Part shown: positions 18,372-29,586 of the stretch, one piece after another
Numbering within the stretch: position 1 is the first letter of the stretch
Layout: each line of letters begins with the position of its first letter
NCBI GenBank assembly: GCA_015501075.1
Contig: JADNYJ010000399.1
Span: 1 to 29,586, forward strand
Direction of reading: 5' to 3'
DNA length: 29,586 nucleotides
From: Gymnopilus junonius
Lineage: Eukaryota > Basidiomycota > Agaricomycetes > Agaricales > Galerinaceae
The notes under the pieces: model-generated
What the model saw: the letters and a program-made list of their open reading frames with translations, nothing else
What the model was told of the DNA's origin: nothing
Database searches by the model: none
Position numbers and translations under genes: made by a program

Positions 18372-21298
18372 TCAAAGTCTCTCTTGACTTCCCCCGTGAG
18401 GATGCATGTCGTGTCCTTCCCCAGAACTCCGCAGTAGATTGTGAGACGGCAATCCGGGTCCAAGTTCATGATCTTCTGGCAGATCACGATACTGAGGTGG
18501 TGCAGATGAGAGCCCAGCGGACGGCTCGTCATCTTCGAGGAAACTAGAATGGAAGCCCAAGCCTCTTACAGGAGGCGGGTCCACTGGGTTATGCGAGGTG
18601 TATTGCGTCTCCTCTGGAGGAGCTGCTTGGTCAAACCTCGCCCTCCTAGTTGATCCAAGTCCACCAGCGGCGGTGTCGTCTTCAGGGTGAATGGCATCCA
18701 TTGGAATGTCGCCCTCCCCATCCGGGTGGGCAGCTAAGCTCATGTACTCCTCCATCCTCTTCTTCGCATGCTGCCTCTTCCTGAACGCCAACACCAAACT
18801 TGCAGCACACATCACACCCACGCCAAGTAAGCCAACCACAAACAGCTTGCTTCCGGCAGCTGCATTCTTCACATTGTCATACCACGAACTCCCTGGAATG
18901 ACATCGTCCTCTGCCGGCTTTTTGCTCCCTGTTGCAGAAGGGAAAGCCGGCGTTGAAGCATCCCCTGTCGCATGTCCATGGTCACTCGGTAAATGATCAG
19001 TAGGCTTAGCATGTTGTGTAGCAGAGGTCGCTATGGGGTCATTGATCACTGGTCTAGGAGGAGCCTCGTTGGGTGGTAAAGCGTTATTCACGACGGGCTC
19101 GATATATTTAACGGCTTTTGAGGCGTCAATAGCGGAACCCCATAGAGCCATGTTCCACCCTAGGAGAGAACCATTGAATTTCCCGTCTTGCTTGTCGGTC
19201 ACTTTGAGTGTCCATTCTCCGACTGGACTCTCGCCCCTGCACGCGCAAAAAGAAAAGAAGAGACTATGAGTACCAATTCTTGACCAACAAAACGGAACAA
19301 AGAAAAATCGAAAGCACATACCAATGTTTGACACTCATAAACCTCCACCCAGGAAATCCAGTTTCAGCATCATCGAACTGCCTTCCGGGCAGCCAACACA
19401 CTTTTCACCCCATTCGGGCTCACAAGCTCAACTTTCACGTCTCCTCTCCGTCCATGCTCAATCCACACCCTCACATCCACATGCTCAAGTGCCTCCAAAT
19501 TATTCTCCTCCATCATCGTCTTCGTAATGCTCATCTTCTCCTCTATACCATCCTTTGGTATAGGCTGGCCTCCTTCGTATTTATACTTATGGTGCGCGAG
19601 GGAAGTGAGCTTGCCGTTATTGAGAATAGCAGTTTCGGTATGGATCCATGCTTGGGCTTGACGAGTTTCCAGTTTCGAGCAGCAGATACGAATGCGTAAG
19701 CGTCGAGGGCGCCGTAACCGTATTTGTAGGAGAAGGGTCGGCCGGAAGCGGTTTTCTCCCAGTCTGGGTCGTTAGCGTTGATTTGGCGGGCTGTTTGGAC
19801 GCAGAGGTGCTGGATGTCGCGCCACGTTAAATCAGGCCTATCGTAATAGCATTGGTTAGAAAAAGTAGTACATGAAGTGATTGAGAATGCTTACCTGGCT
19901 TCAAGGGCCAGAGCGACAACGCCAACAGCATTAGGAGCAGCAGCAGATGTTCCGCCGTGGTGCTTGGTACACGCATCCTTTCCTCTGTCGCAGGTAACCT
20001 ACAACAACAAAAAATTAACGAAGCTGAACCAAAAAATTCTTGCACGAGAATCAGGAAAAAAACTCACAATGTACTTCCCACTTCCCGAACTATATGCCGC
20101 AATCATATTCGCAGCGCAAGCCTCCGAATAATCAGGCCTTAGACCCTTCCAATCCACCGCAGAGACCGTAACACTATATATTACTATTTGTATACCCGTC
20201 GTAATTGCACTGATCCTCAGCATAGCCTCCATTCCCGCTCGCGAAGATGAAAATGCTGCCTTTGCCTCCTCTGCCCTCGTTAATCCCATTTACGACGGCT
20301 TTACGAACGAGATAGTTCGGACCTTCCATGGTACGGCCGTCGTCCCTGGGCCCCAAGAGCAAGAGTAGACGCCGACGGAGTGAAAGCCGAAGTTGATGGC
20401 GGCTGCTTCGTCGACGGTGGTTATGGGCCCGCCGAGGATCCGCACGCCGGCTGCTTTGGCATCGTATGCAATGCCGACTCCGCAGACGTTGTTGCGCCGG
20501 GCGACGACCTGGCCGGCGCAGCGCGTACCGTGATTGTCGAATGCGGTAACGGGGCGAGGGAGGTCGACGTGGTCGTTGAAGTCATGAGAATTTTCTGCAT
20601 CCTGTAATACGAATTTGATTAGATGATTATTCTTCTCAACAACGGAAACCGAGGATGAAACTCACGAAAGCATCCTTCAGATCCTCACTCTCAAAATCCA
20701 GCCCATCATCCAGAAAGGAAGTGAGCACACCCTTGCCCGTAAATCCCATATCCCAAACAGGTGTCGTGTTCATCGAATGCTCCGGGTGTCCGTCATTCAC
20801 CAAATGCCACTGTTCAGTAAACAAAGGGTCTTTCAACCCTAACCGTTTGGCAACTGCTTTGGAAGAGGCAATAGATGGAGGGGCCCGTTTGACTAACGGA
20901 GCGGGGATCTGGGGCTCGAGAAAGCTGATAGAAGAGACAACTCGTCTGGCGTATAGGCTATCTTCCGACCGGGAGATGAGAGAATTGGAGGCCCTTTCTT
21001 GCAGGCTCTTGAAAGTGGAGATGACTGGATCTTCTCGAATATCCCGTTCCAGCAGGTCAGTGGAGGGTTTAGACACACGGACGAGCCAAACATCTTTAAG
21101 CTCTCCTGCTTGTTCGACGACTTCGACACCTAAGGCATTTGCGACTTCGTCCAAATTCGCTCCGGCAGGAATATGTTCTAGTGCATAATAGTCGTGCGTA
21201 TCATAATACCTCTTCGCTGGCCTTTTGCCAGCAACGTGAACTGCACAAAAATCCAAGAATAACAGCGCAACGGCCAGCAACCGAAATAACAATATCAT
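18372..21298 (-). CDS. KEX2: Kex2-type proprotein convertase, copy B (four frameshifts)
   Basis: Tandem paralogue of copy A. Residues 1-24 are a signal peptide; the propeptide ends LVKR at 135-138, the expected self-cleavage site; catalytic Asp is at 197 (FLDDGLDF). The next exons carry NHGTRCAG, ASGNGG and HHGGTSAAAP. The P domain, a TM segment (LFVVGLLGVGVMCAASLVLAF) and a cytoplasmic tail follow. Introns are 20602-20665, 19999-20067, 19838-19894 and 19237-19321, all GT-AG and in the same places as in copy A. Single-base frame changes lie near 20350 (a C missing in a GGGGCCCC context), 20180 (an extra A), 19654 (a C missing) and 19385. Sequence on both sides stays strongly conserved. A working gene with consensus errors is more likely here than for copy A, but decay is possible. 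Confidence 0.88.
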
Positions 21299-22335
21299 TG
21301 TCGAGCCAGCGAGCAGGGAATTTTTTTGGAGGAGAGAAAAAGAAAGGGAGGACAGTGAGAGTAGTCGAGTGCTAAGGGACGCTTGGTACTCTCAGATATT
21401 GTCCCGACACCCACGTAGAATTGTCTCCGAGTTGAATTGAGCCGGCGCGATTGCAATTGACTGAAACGAGGAACATCATGATGGCTGATGGGAAGATGAT
21501 CCGTTGACAACTTGAAGCTGTGCAATATTTGGCACACGCCTTACTCCTGCAGTGGTAAACGAATCTTTCACTATTGACAATGTTACGAGTAATACATAAA
21601 ATACACGTTGAATACACCGAGAACATTGCATAGAAAATAGGAGCGCTGGTCCTTTTCAAGCGCGTGCAAGTAAAGAAAAACAGTTATTCACCTCTGCTTT
21701 CAAGGGAAAGGAACTGATTCTGAAGGCAGAGATACAAAACGAACCAACAAGGAGAGGCGCATGACCTAGAATGGTAGAAGGCCTTGGTTCACGTTCAATG
21801 CGACGGCCTTCAGGAATCGGTGACTGAGGTTCACTGATTGACAACTGCTCAGGCTGTGGCTCCTGTCCTGATCCTTTTCCTGAGGAAACCAAGGCTTTTG
21901 GCTGCCTTGGTCATCAAACGAACGGCTGTCATCTTTGTTCTTTGTGTCAGGATGAGGAGGTCCAAACGAGGGTCTCCAGGTCTCGATAGCTCGTCTTGAA
22001 CCTTCTTCAAACTCAGAACGATCAACGATCGTTGTATTGCTGCCAGTGGTACTCCAAAGTGTTGCATCATTCGAATGACTTCTGGAAAGATGACCCAGCA
22101 GATGTGAAATTGCTAGCCCTTGAGGAACAGAAACCGCCCGGATCGTCGAGAAGAGTGGGCATACGGGAATTCTTGAAAACGCGCTGAATATAAAACACCG
22201 TTTACCACCAGCACCATGAAAGCACGTCAATATTGTAGTAAATCCTTATTTAGAAATGAACTCACTGAGGAACTTTCTATGCTGACGATAATGCAGAATT
22301 AGCCCAGGCAGAATCAGGCTGCACTTTCACGGCGC
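21299..22335. other. Upstream region of kexin copy B, no sure gene
   Basis: Holds the promoter of copy B. One longer frame on - (21766-22230, 154 codons) encodes a hydrophilic stretch rich in Ser, Asp and Arg with no recognised motif; an overlapping frame (21849-22070) is basic. Neither can be supported as a gene. Confidence 0.4.
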
Positions 22336-22544
22336 CTAGATGGAAATGTCTAAGGGCCAATGGTCTTCGTTGACGACATTATGCCAGTCGTGAAGCATTT
22401 CATGTGTCGGAAAGGTATCGTCCAAATCTTCAGGGCAATAATACATGTTAGTCAACTTAAGTGTGCCTTGGGCCAGTTACTGACTTCAGGACACATGATG
22501 CGGCTGAATAGATAAAAGACAGTATCCAGAAGATTTAGAGTGTC
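22336..22544 (-). CDS. Possible 3' exons of an unrecognised gene
   Basis: Two stretches on the minus strand look coding. Exon 22481-22544 reads DTLNLLDTVFYLFSRIMCPEV. A GT-AG intron 22428-22480 with a good branch site (TTGACTAAC) joins it in frame to 22336-22427, which ends LDISI and a stop. A further coding-like stretch upstream (about 22663-22745, including YLVEVHHESTLRELLIDAL) ends at a strong donor (GTAAGT), but its phase does not join simply to the next exon. No family was recognised. Low confidence; it may be partial or decayed. Confidence 0.3.
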
Positions 22545-22837
22545 CTGCGTAGAATTCTTGCGAAAAGAAATTGAGTGTCGATCAAATGTGAAGAAAAGTG
22601 AGCACCTACCTATGCAAATTTTAGATTTTCTAACGACGTCTTCGCTAAAATAAACTTACCCGGTCTCAGAGCGTCGATTAGAAGTTCTCGCAGCGTAGAC
22701 TCATGGTGAACCTCGACAAGGTAAACATTCCCAGAAAGGTGATGACATCGACGGAACAAACGGACCGTTGCTTTCAGGTTTATTTTCGACTTGGTCACCA
22801 ACATCCACGGCCGCTGGTAGACATCCGAATTCTTTCC

Positions 22838-23938
22838 ATGTCCCTGTTCACTCTGTTTACAAAATTCTCTTTCTCGCGTCTCCCTCAGCTGCCGACTCAT
22901 AAACCGAAATTTTCTTACTCGACCAAGCAACAGCAACAGCATGATCTCTGGTCAAAACCAGAAACGGCGGACTTCGTCGCGGCCGCTAAGACGATACCTT
23001 CCATTCCAAAGTCCAAAGGCTTGCCCGAGGTTCGTTTGGTCCCGCTCGAGACTTTGAACCTTCAACTTTGCATGTTGAAAGCTAGAACGCTTGTTGACCA
23101 CATTCATCTTTGCCAGATCATAGTCACAGGTCGGTGTCTCCGACTCTGGAGTCCAACCAAGGCCCTCCCTCCGACGTCCGTTTTTCCTTCTAACCCAAAT
23201 CAAGCATAGGTCGCGCAAATGTAGGGAAATCTACACTTCTTAACGCTGTGATAGGTCGGAAGTCATTGTTGAGTACGAGCAAGAAGGCTGTGAGTTCCAA
23301 GTTCCGGGCCTTCGTTTTTCGATTTGCTGTGCTCATTCTCGCTGTTATTCGTGTCCGTGCCCGCCTTTGATTGAACTTTGAAGGGACATACTCGTGCTCT
23401 TAACTTTTACCGCGTCGGTCCAGAACCAGGGAAGCTTCTTCTAGTTGATGCGCCAGGCTATGGTGCACGAGGAAGACCGGAATGGGGAGACCTATTCGAT
23501 CATTATCTCAAGGCCCGACAGCAGTCAGTATCATTATTCTTGCTGTCTTATACCGATCCAAGAATGCATCGCTCACATGCTCCTTTTTCACTTTTTTCTT
23601 TCTTTTTTCTTTCTTCGCGTATTTTTAGACTGAAGCGAGTGTACATCCTCTTCAACGCCAAACACGGCCTAAATTCCTATGACACTCAAATGCTCTCGCA
23701 CCTTTCCCAATCCCTCATCACCTCACGAGGGACGCAACCATTTACACTTCAAGCTATCATAACAAAAGTGGACACGGTTCCAGTTGATAAACTCGAATCG
23801 GCGCTGGAACAGATGAGAAAGGGTATATGGGCCGCAGCACCCCTTTGTTTGCCCCCTATCGTCACGAGTGCAGAGATGTCCCCTCCATTCGGCTTAGATG
23901 CTGTTAGAAGAAATATCGCCGAAGCGTGTGCACTCTAG
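22838..23938 (+). CDS. EngB/YihA-type P-loop GTPase, probably mitochondrial
   Basis: TrmE-Era-EngA-YihA superfamily GTPase; bacterial EngB acts in large ribosomal subunit assembly, and the fungal nuclear version is expected in mitochondria. Five exons with introns 23030-23116, 23130-23209, 23290-23383 and 23524-23628 give 244 aa. G1 is GRANVGKST (69-77), the switch region is GHTRALNF (96-103), G3 is DAPGYG (117-122), G4 is TKVD (187-190) and G5 is TSAE (221-224). The N-terminus is rich in Ser, Lys and Arg with no acidic residue in the first 30, as in mitochondrial presequences. The first intron is 87 nt with no stop, so its retention would add 29 residues. The ATG at 22838 is the nearest in-frame start giving this leader. 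No lesions. Confidence 0.9.
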
Positions 23939-25461
23939 GCCAAGCACTGGAGGACCTCTTAGGGATCTGTTTTTTTTTCTGCGTGTTTAGGTTCTCCCAG
24001 GCCGAGGCTTGAGCTCGGGATTGGTATCTGCCTGGAATGGCAATCGTCGAGTTTAACTCCAGAGAATTGGTCAAGTCGCACGGCACCCGACGCCTCCCCG
24101 AAGAGGACATCATTTCGCAGTCCAATGATGAATTCGAAAGGATAGCATGTGTACAAGAGATACAAACTAAAGCCTATCAAATGACCTTCTCCTTCACCTT
24201 GGGTCCTGAAGACCGCGAAAGATCGAGGGTTCATTGTCTAGTTTTGAAAATCATCGTTTGGCAGTTTAACGTTCAGGACCCTGCTCGGATTGGTTAGAAC
24301 CCCTAATCCCAAAATCTGACTCGCCATTGGACGATACTAATGACAAAGCGGGCATATGTACCCAATCGTTGGCAAGATCCTGTTCTATCGAATAGGAAAC
24401 ATCAATGGGAGTGTTTAGGAGGATGTGCCTCTCTCCGCTGTCTATCAAAGAGACCCTTCACGATCAATAAAATTGTTGACTAGTCGGCTATTTGGAAAAT
24501 GTAGCTTTTTCGAAAATGACGGAGAATAATCATAAATATTTACCCTCGATTTTCATTGGTTTGAGGAATGGTAAATGATTAATGATGCCTGATCTTGTGT
24601 GCCTTTCGTTTTGAAGTGCTGGAATTCCGCCGAAACAGCTGCGCGTATCTTCGGCCATGGTAAACGAGTGATAGATGAAAAGAAAATCAAGCGAGGTTAA
24701 CTGTATGGTAAAAACATAGAAACCACTGCTAAAAGTCAGCATATCGGCCTGGCGACACATAATGACGAGGGCTTTACGAGATGGCTATCCTCCTCGGCAT
24801 CTATCCTATTGCGGCTAAAGAGTGAATTCAATTAGTTCCTGATGAAAGTCACCGGGGACCAGTAAGAAAGTGAGCAGCAATGTACGCACAAACATGCAGA
24901 TCATCCATGGGGATAAACTGTAAGGAAACGAGGGGCCTCTGACCATGGATTTGAACAATTAGTCGTCTGGGAAATCCTTCAAATGAGACCAAGAGGAGTA
25001 TCACTGCATCAGGGGAGACAGGGGGTGACTTCAATTGAATATCTTCTGGCCATATCAAAGCGACCCTTTGAGAGGTTAAAGTCTAACTCCTGAGTGCGAC
25101 CCTACCATCGTAACTCCCGTCTCTAACGCCAGACGGCAAACTTGATCGAAGACTAACCGAAAGACCCGCGGAAAGAGAGAAAGAAAGGTTATTTTGCATC
25201 ATATTTGAAATGTTGTGGGGCACGCTGTATCAAGGACCTCATGGGTTGAAGCAAGGTTGAAGACCCGGATGAGACACAGAATGAAGCGGTATTCATGCAG
25301 CGTTGTCAAAAGATCATCGGAATCTTATCCAGTACAACATAGAGTCAGTTAATGGTAGTCTGTACATTTAATATCAAATAAGCTCCACAATAGATGGCCA
25401 TAAGCTAAGGGAAGGGAGGGAAGTTAATGGCAGGCTACAATTTGATAGAAGCTCAAAAGAC
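23939..25461. other. Intergenic region, only weak open frames
   Basis: On + a frame from 24037 (86 codons, beginning MAIVEFNSRELVK) looks partly coding but matches nothing I recognise. On - a short frame starting at 24657 (MAEDTRSCFGGIPALQNE) could splice at GTAAAT after KIE to a tiny final exon, giving about 49 aa. Neither is supported enough to call. The rest is featureless by eye. Confidence 0.4.
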
Positions 25462-26097
25462 CTACCTCAACATTCCGATTATGACCTGTATCATAGCAAG
25501 CAAGAAGGGTATCCATCTGGCGGAAAGCAAAATGAGTATGAAGCTTGAGCGAGAAGCAGTACGCCACCTACGTCGACATGTGGAAATTCCCTGCCTTGTA
25601 AAGGCCGGCCACAATGAAGCCCATGATTGCCGATGCAATCACCGCGCCCGCAACGCTGAGCGTAAGGAATGTAAGGAGAACAATGAGAGCGAAAGCCACT
25701 CTTGATCGTCGTTCATTCGTTCTCGGAAGTTTGGTCGGCTGCATAGGTGGAGCATCCGTCGGAAATTGTGGAGACCTTGAGACCATTGAAGAAAGTGGGT
25801 AAGCTTCAGGAATGCTTGGTGGAATAGTAGAAGGGGGGAACGCATAGTTCCAAAATGCGTATAAACCGCAGATCAAGAATGGTGGAGTGTAGAAAATGAG
25901 AGTCCAGTAGAGTGTGAATCTAAAAATGTCTAGATGACTTTTGTTGGTCAAAACGAATATGAAGGATTCGAGTGCGACTTACCATGCGCATGTTCAAGAT
26001 AGGCAGCTCCTGGTTGTATTGGCGAGTGGTGTGCAATGTCAACTATCTCCAGTGCTGGGCTATACAACGATGGCCAAGGAGGGGTGGTATTCGACAT
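25462..26097 (-). CDS. Small TMEM170-like membrane protein
   Basis: Three exons (25983-26097, 25572-25929, 25462-25516) give 175 aa. TM1 is about residues 43-66 (within FTLYWTLIFYTPPFLICGLY). A proline-rich loop follows, then a long hydrophobic stretch (about 115-150) and a C-terminal hydrophobic segment (159-175, starting WIPFLLAMIQ). The HDIFRFTLYW start and the AGLYKAGNFHMSTW motif resemble TMEM170 family proteins, which shape ER and nuclear-envelope membranes in animals; the fungal role is unknown. Intron 25930-25982 is 53 nt. Intron 25517-25571 starts GTAGGT right where a TAG would otherwise end the protein; splicing it restores MSTW and the last segment. The family assignment is from memory of the pattern. 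Confidence 0.75.
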
Positions 26098-27870
26098 GAA
26101 GTAATGTAATCCCAGCCAAGTACTTAAAAGCGTCGGTCTTCGTCGTAAATCGTCGTTGTTATAGAATACTATTGCAAATCTTCATAGTTTGCGTATCCTT
26201 ATCTTCATGTTGCCCGTGTACACAACTCGAAGGGCAGAGAGAGCAATAGAGGAACAGATCAAGTGCTGCAGTCGTATGGCACAATTCAAGAATCAACGCC
26301 TGGGAAAAATAGGTAACCACGTGATGTTAAGCACCGTGACTTGTCACTTGTAACTGGTTGGTGTCACCTCGGCGACCTTAATTCCCCCTGTTTGGACCGT
26401 TCCGACTACAACTGACCCTCCTTATTCCATTTCCCAAACGATTATAGTCCACTATTTTACTGATTTGTTTTTTTTCCCTTTGTATTCACTGTATACATAC
26501 CAGCTTCGTAAAGGTTCAACTATCTACTTATATGGTACTTGGTATACAGTTTCTTTCCGATGTGTTACGATATGCTTCCGTATCCGAGTCGATGGTAACA
26601 TCAAATACCCCGTAAGTATGCTTCCGGGTCGATACTTCGAGTCTAACTTACTGAGTCTTCTCAGCTTCTTTTCGTTTCCGGCGGAGAACATCCTGGGAGA
26701 ACACGAGGGGTCGATTATCGTTCAAAACGTTGAGAGACACGGTTAACAAACAGAGTTTGTCAAATTCTTGTTTTGCCGCTCGGCAAGAGGCTTCGGCGAA
26801 AACCCTGATAGGCATTAGCATATGCACTATCCATTAGATAGACCCTATTCTTTTCTATCTCAAGAGTCAAACCTCGTCAAAGGATTATCCACAACTAGCA
26901 AACAACAAGTCCACAGTTCCCTGGAAGGATTGGGTATTTTTATCTGTCCCTTTTCATCAGTCCATGCTTGGCCATCTCGTCTTATAATATTCCATCAAAT
27001 GGACATCGTGGACTGGAGTGTGCAATCCGAGACAGCCGAGTCAGGGCATTTAACAAACTGGGCCAAGCCATCTGCACCCCATTTACTGCCTAATCAAATT
27101 CTAATAATTGAAACCCCTCTGATTTCTATTTCATCCAATCTTATTTCGGGCAGTCCTACATGGTAGAGACGACATAAGACTGGCCCAAGTGCATATCGAG
27201 GACGATGCATGAGGCGAAGGAACCTACGACTTCCATTCGGGGATAGATTTAGATCTTCTTGATGGTATCGGAAACCTTGAAGAAGGTACACAACACTTTT
27301 TATGGAAGGTATCCTGAGCGACGTGGTTTAACACCGTATGAAAATGGTCTAATGACCAAAGATGACCAACCATTCGGATATTTTCAGCTGACCGCCAGAT
27401 TACCCCGTCACTCTTGTATTCCCCCGAAGTTCTCGGGGTGAAGTGGGAAGCAAACTCGAGAAAGCAAGCGCCCCACGACAACCTTACGGTCATTTAATAT
27501 ACATAACTTATAACATGCTACTTTCTTCAGAACTTCAGATACTACCATTGGACCATTCGTCTTTTGAGCGACATTGGAGGCCTAAGACTTGAATGATAAC
27601 AGCCAGTTGGAATTTGGGTATGCCACAAATTTAAATAAACCTATACAAAATATCCAAAAAACTCTACACAAAAAAAAGAATACCTGCGTACAGACCGAAC
27701 TGAAACTTTAAATTACATGCTACTTACACAACAATATCCAATAAATTATTTACCTACAAAAGAACCGTGAGTGTCTAATTGACGCCTAAACGACGAAATT
27801 CAAGTCACATGGAAGGTGCTGATAAGTTAACAAAATCCCGAATCAAATCGTACATGTGGTGTTGCAAGGC
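26098..27870. other. Long intergenic region, no recognised gene
   Basis: Contains the promoter of the TMEM170-like gene and the 3' flank of the TEA gene. Open frames at 26465-26746 (+), 26822-27166 (+), 27094-27291 (-) and 27224-27493 (-) have no recognisable domain or splice support. The stretch 27490-27840 is AT-rich, as expected of a 3' flank. Confidence 0.45.
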
Positions 27871-29345
27871 TCAGAAGTAAGTCGGAAGGGAGTTGAGTTC
27901 ATGACCCAGGTAGAGTAATTCATGGTCCATGGGGTGCGGAAAGAACATGGGATTAGGGATCTGCGCGGGGTGCGCCAAAGGGGCGTCATTGAAATATAAG
28001 GTGGAAGGCGAATCAGAGAGCGGCGTGGGGTAATGAAAATGGAGAGGAGCATGTACGTTGGTGTGCAATGAGAGTCCATCGAAATAAGGCGGCGGTGGAG
28101 GAAGGTCTGGTGCTACATACATGGGGGGATAAAGCCGTGTTCCATGGTGTAATGGATGGAAAAGAGCGGAAGGTCGCTTTGGGCTGTATCATTGGAAATA
28201 GGGTATATTTTTTGCGTAATAGTATATGACCGATAATCTGTAAAAACGAAAGAATTAGAACGGACTCGGTCTACGGTTGAGAAATCAATCCTTACTTTCA
28301 GGACTGCTTGTGATTACAGCCCAAAAATCAGGGAGCAATGGCATGGATAATGCAAAAGATTCAGATCCCAAACGACGGCGTTCCAGAAGGACAAGCCTTG
28401 AATAGACCAGCTCGCCATCCCTGCCGACTTCAGTGATGCATTGGTAATGACCATCTGGGAGAAACCGTTGAGAGCTGAAATTGACGACCGGTGTACATTG
28501 AGAAATAGCCCGGGCTGTTCGAACCTCGGCGCGACGGGTGAAAGTATGATATGGAGAATCAGGAGAGGAAATATAGTCGGTTAGAGCATGTTCGTCAAGA
28601 TCGAGAGTAAAGGATGGGCCAGCATTGGGGGAAGGGGCGCAGAAATCAAACTCGAATAGAGTGAGAGAAACATCTAAAACAGTTCGAAAGGAATAGACGG
28701 GTAATGAAGTTGATGACGACGACGAGGTGCCCTGAGAAAAGTCGGAGGATGACACCGAGGAGAATCGTGACAACGCCCTGTTATCAAGAGAAGGGGGGAC
28801 GGAGTGCTTAGAAAGGCTCCATTCGCCAACAGTTGTGAAGGGCGATGTCGAGGAAGAATTTGCGCTATCATGGATCACCTGCTGGTCTCCAAAATCTTTG
28901 CTCTGAATGAGATGAAGCACTGCGACGTAGAGGGTTTCAATTGGTTGCCATCAATCAATGGCAGTGACGACAAACCTTTTGGGTCGGGACAGGTCTCGCG
29001 TAGCTGCTGTAAGCGGCTTCCCACCTGCTTCGGCGTGCGTTTTATCCCTGTCTGCTCCTCGATCCGTTGGGAGATCCATTTATTTCGACGGGGAAATCTT
29101 TGTAAAGAGCGCGGATCCTTCGTTGACGTAGGCCTGTAAGCTGCAAGAGCTGCTCATGGTTAATAAAGGATAATTATATAGAGACCAAACTTGAGCTTAC
29201 CTTCGAGGAGAGCTTTCTCGAGATGTTCTGGCCAAACTTTCTCTCTTGACTTCAAGAGCTTGTTCGTCCTCCGCCCAATGTTGAAGGCCGGGCTGCCAAG
29301 GCGCATCGGAGGCTGCGAATTGCGAGGGGTTCTCCAAACAGGCAT
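27871..29345 (-). CDS. TEA/ATTS-domain transcription factor
   Basis: Predicted nuclear DNA-binding regulator of the TEF-1/Tec1/AbaA family, which controls development in fungi. Exons 29201-29345, 28976-29149 and 28296-28919 and a last exon from 28237 are joined by introns of 51, 56 and 58 nt. The TEA domain is about residues 34-110: it starts VWPEHLEKALLEALAAY, continues through a basic stretch (RFPRRNKWISQRI) and ends in the recognition-helix region TPKQVGSRLQQLRETC. The middle is Ser-rich; a later part (about 190-320) looks folded. The last exon reaches an in-frame TAG at 28113-28115. The frame one base over stays open to 27871 and encodes a proline-rich tail (APDLPPPPPYFDG). The switch coincides with a C6 run (28121-28126), so a lost base is likely. 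The true end is 27871 or 28113. Confidence 0.88.
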
Positions 29346-29586
29346 TGCGTGAAAAGGTGACCGAACTTTTCAGCAAAATGATGGGTTTAAATATGTCAAA
29401 TTAGAATCTTGCGCCAGAGATTAGGGAACGAACATTCTTGACACTTCTGAGAGACAATCTTCCCAAATCAGTTTTCTCCATTTGGTCATCTGTGTTGGTG
29501 AATTCTTCGCCAATGAAATCTGTAATTTAGATTTGGCATTGACTGCCGACACTTGGCGAAGGGGTGCCGATACTGGAACAAAAAAC
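29346..29586. other. Promoter side of the TEA gene
   Basis: Short upstream flank to the window end. No clear TATA box or other gene is seen. Confidence 0.4.

Noticed and set aside
20655..21188. 177-codon + strand open frame
   Set aside because: Antisense shadow of exon 1 of kexin copy B.
24037..24297. 86-codon + frame beginning MAIVEFNSRELVK
   Set aside because: Partly coding-like, but no homology, promoter or splice support; left as a note only.
1..29586. CRISPR arrays, bacterial operons, toxin or viral capsid genes
   Set aside because: None seen; gene structure is eukaryotic throughout.

Overview
The window looks like nuclear DNA of a filamentous basidiomycete, probably an agaricomycete. 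The genes carry many short introns (about 40-105 nt, nearly all GT-AG) and are closely packed on both strands. The gene set is fungal: a Kex2-type protease with a cytoplasmic tail, a TEA/ATTS regulator, a GPI-anchored GH16 glucanase and a Ty1/copia element. No tRNA, rRNA, CRISPR or prokaryotic features were seen. Exon structures were worked out by hand from splice sites, reading frame and family conservation.

Left part (1-9 kb): a non-coding stretch holds a MITE-like inverted-repeat element (788-1131). It is followed on + by an ABC half-transporter (1356-3950) and a secreted GH16 family protein (5279-6865). On - lies the purine-pathway gene ADE1 (7319-8422), which has one GC-AG intron.

Middle (9.1-14.2 kb): a copia LTR retrotransposon (9109-13958, coding on -) has 214-bp LTRs and a 5-bp target duplication. 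Its pol region is broken by frameshifts and a stop. It sits inside one copy of an older, diverged direct repeat. All four LTR differences are CpG transitions.

Right-centre (14.7-21.3 kb): two Kex2-type proprotein convertase genes lie head-to-tail on -. They share all five intron positions and all catalytic motifs, but both contain several single-base frameshifts, about a dozen in the first and four in the second. Many lie at short homopolymers, so consensus error must be weighed against pseudogene decay.

Right end (21.3-29.6 kb): a possible unrecognised gene on - (about 22336-22544), a + gene for an EngB/YihA-type GTPase (22838-23938), a - gene for a small TMEM170-like membrane protein (25462-26097), and a - gene for a TEA/ATTS transcription factor (27871-29345) whose 3' exon changes frame at a C6 run.

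The genes do not form a pathway or cluster. The most notable content is the paired kexins with indel-only lesions, the retroelement with its CpG signature and unusual LTR end, and the MITE-like repeat.
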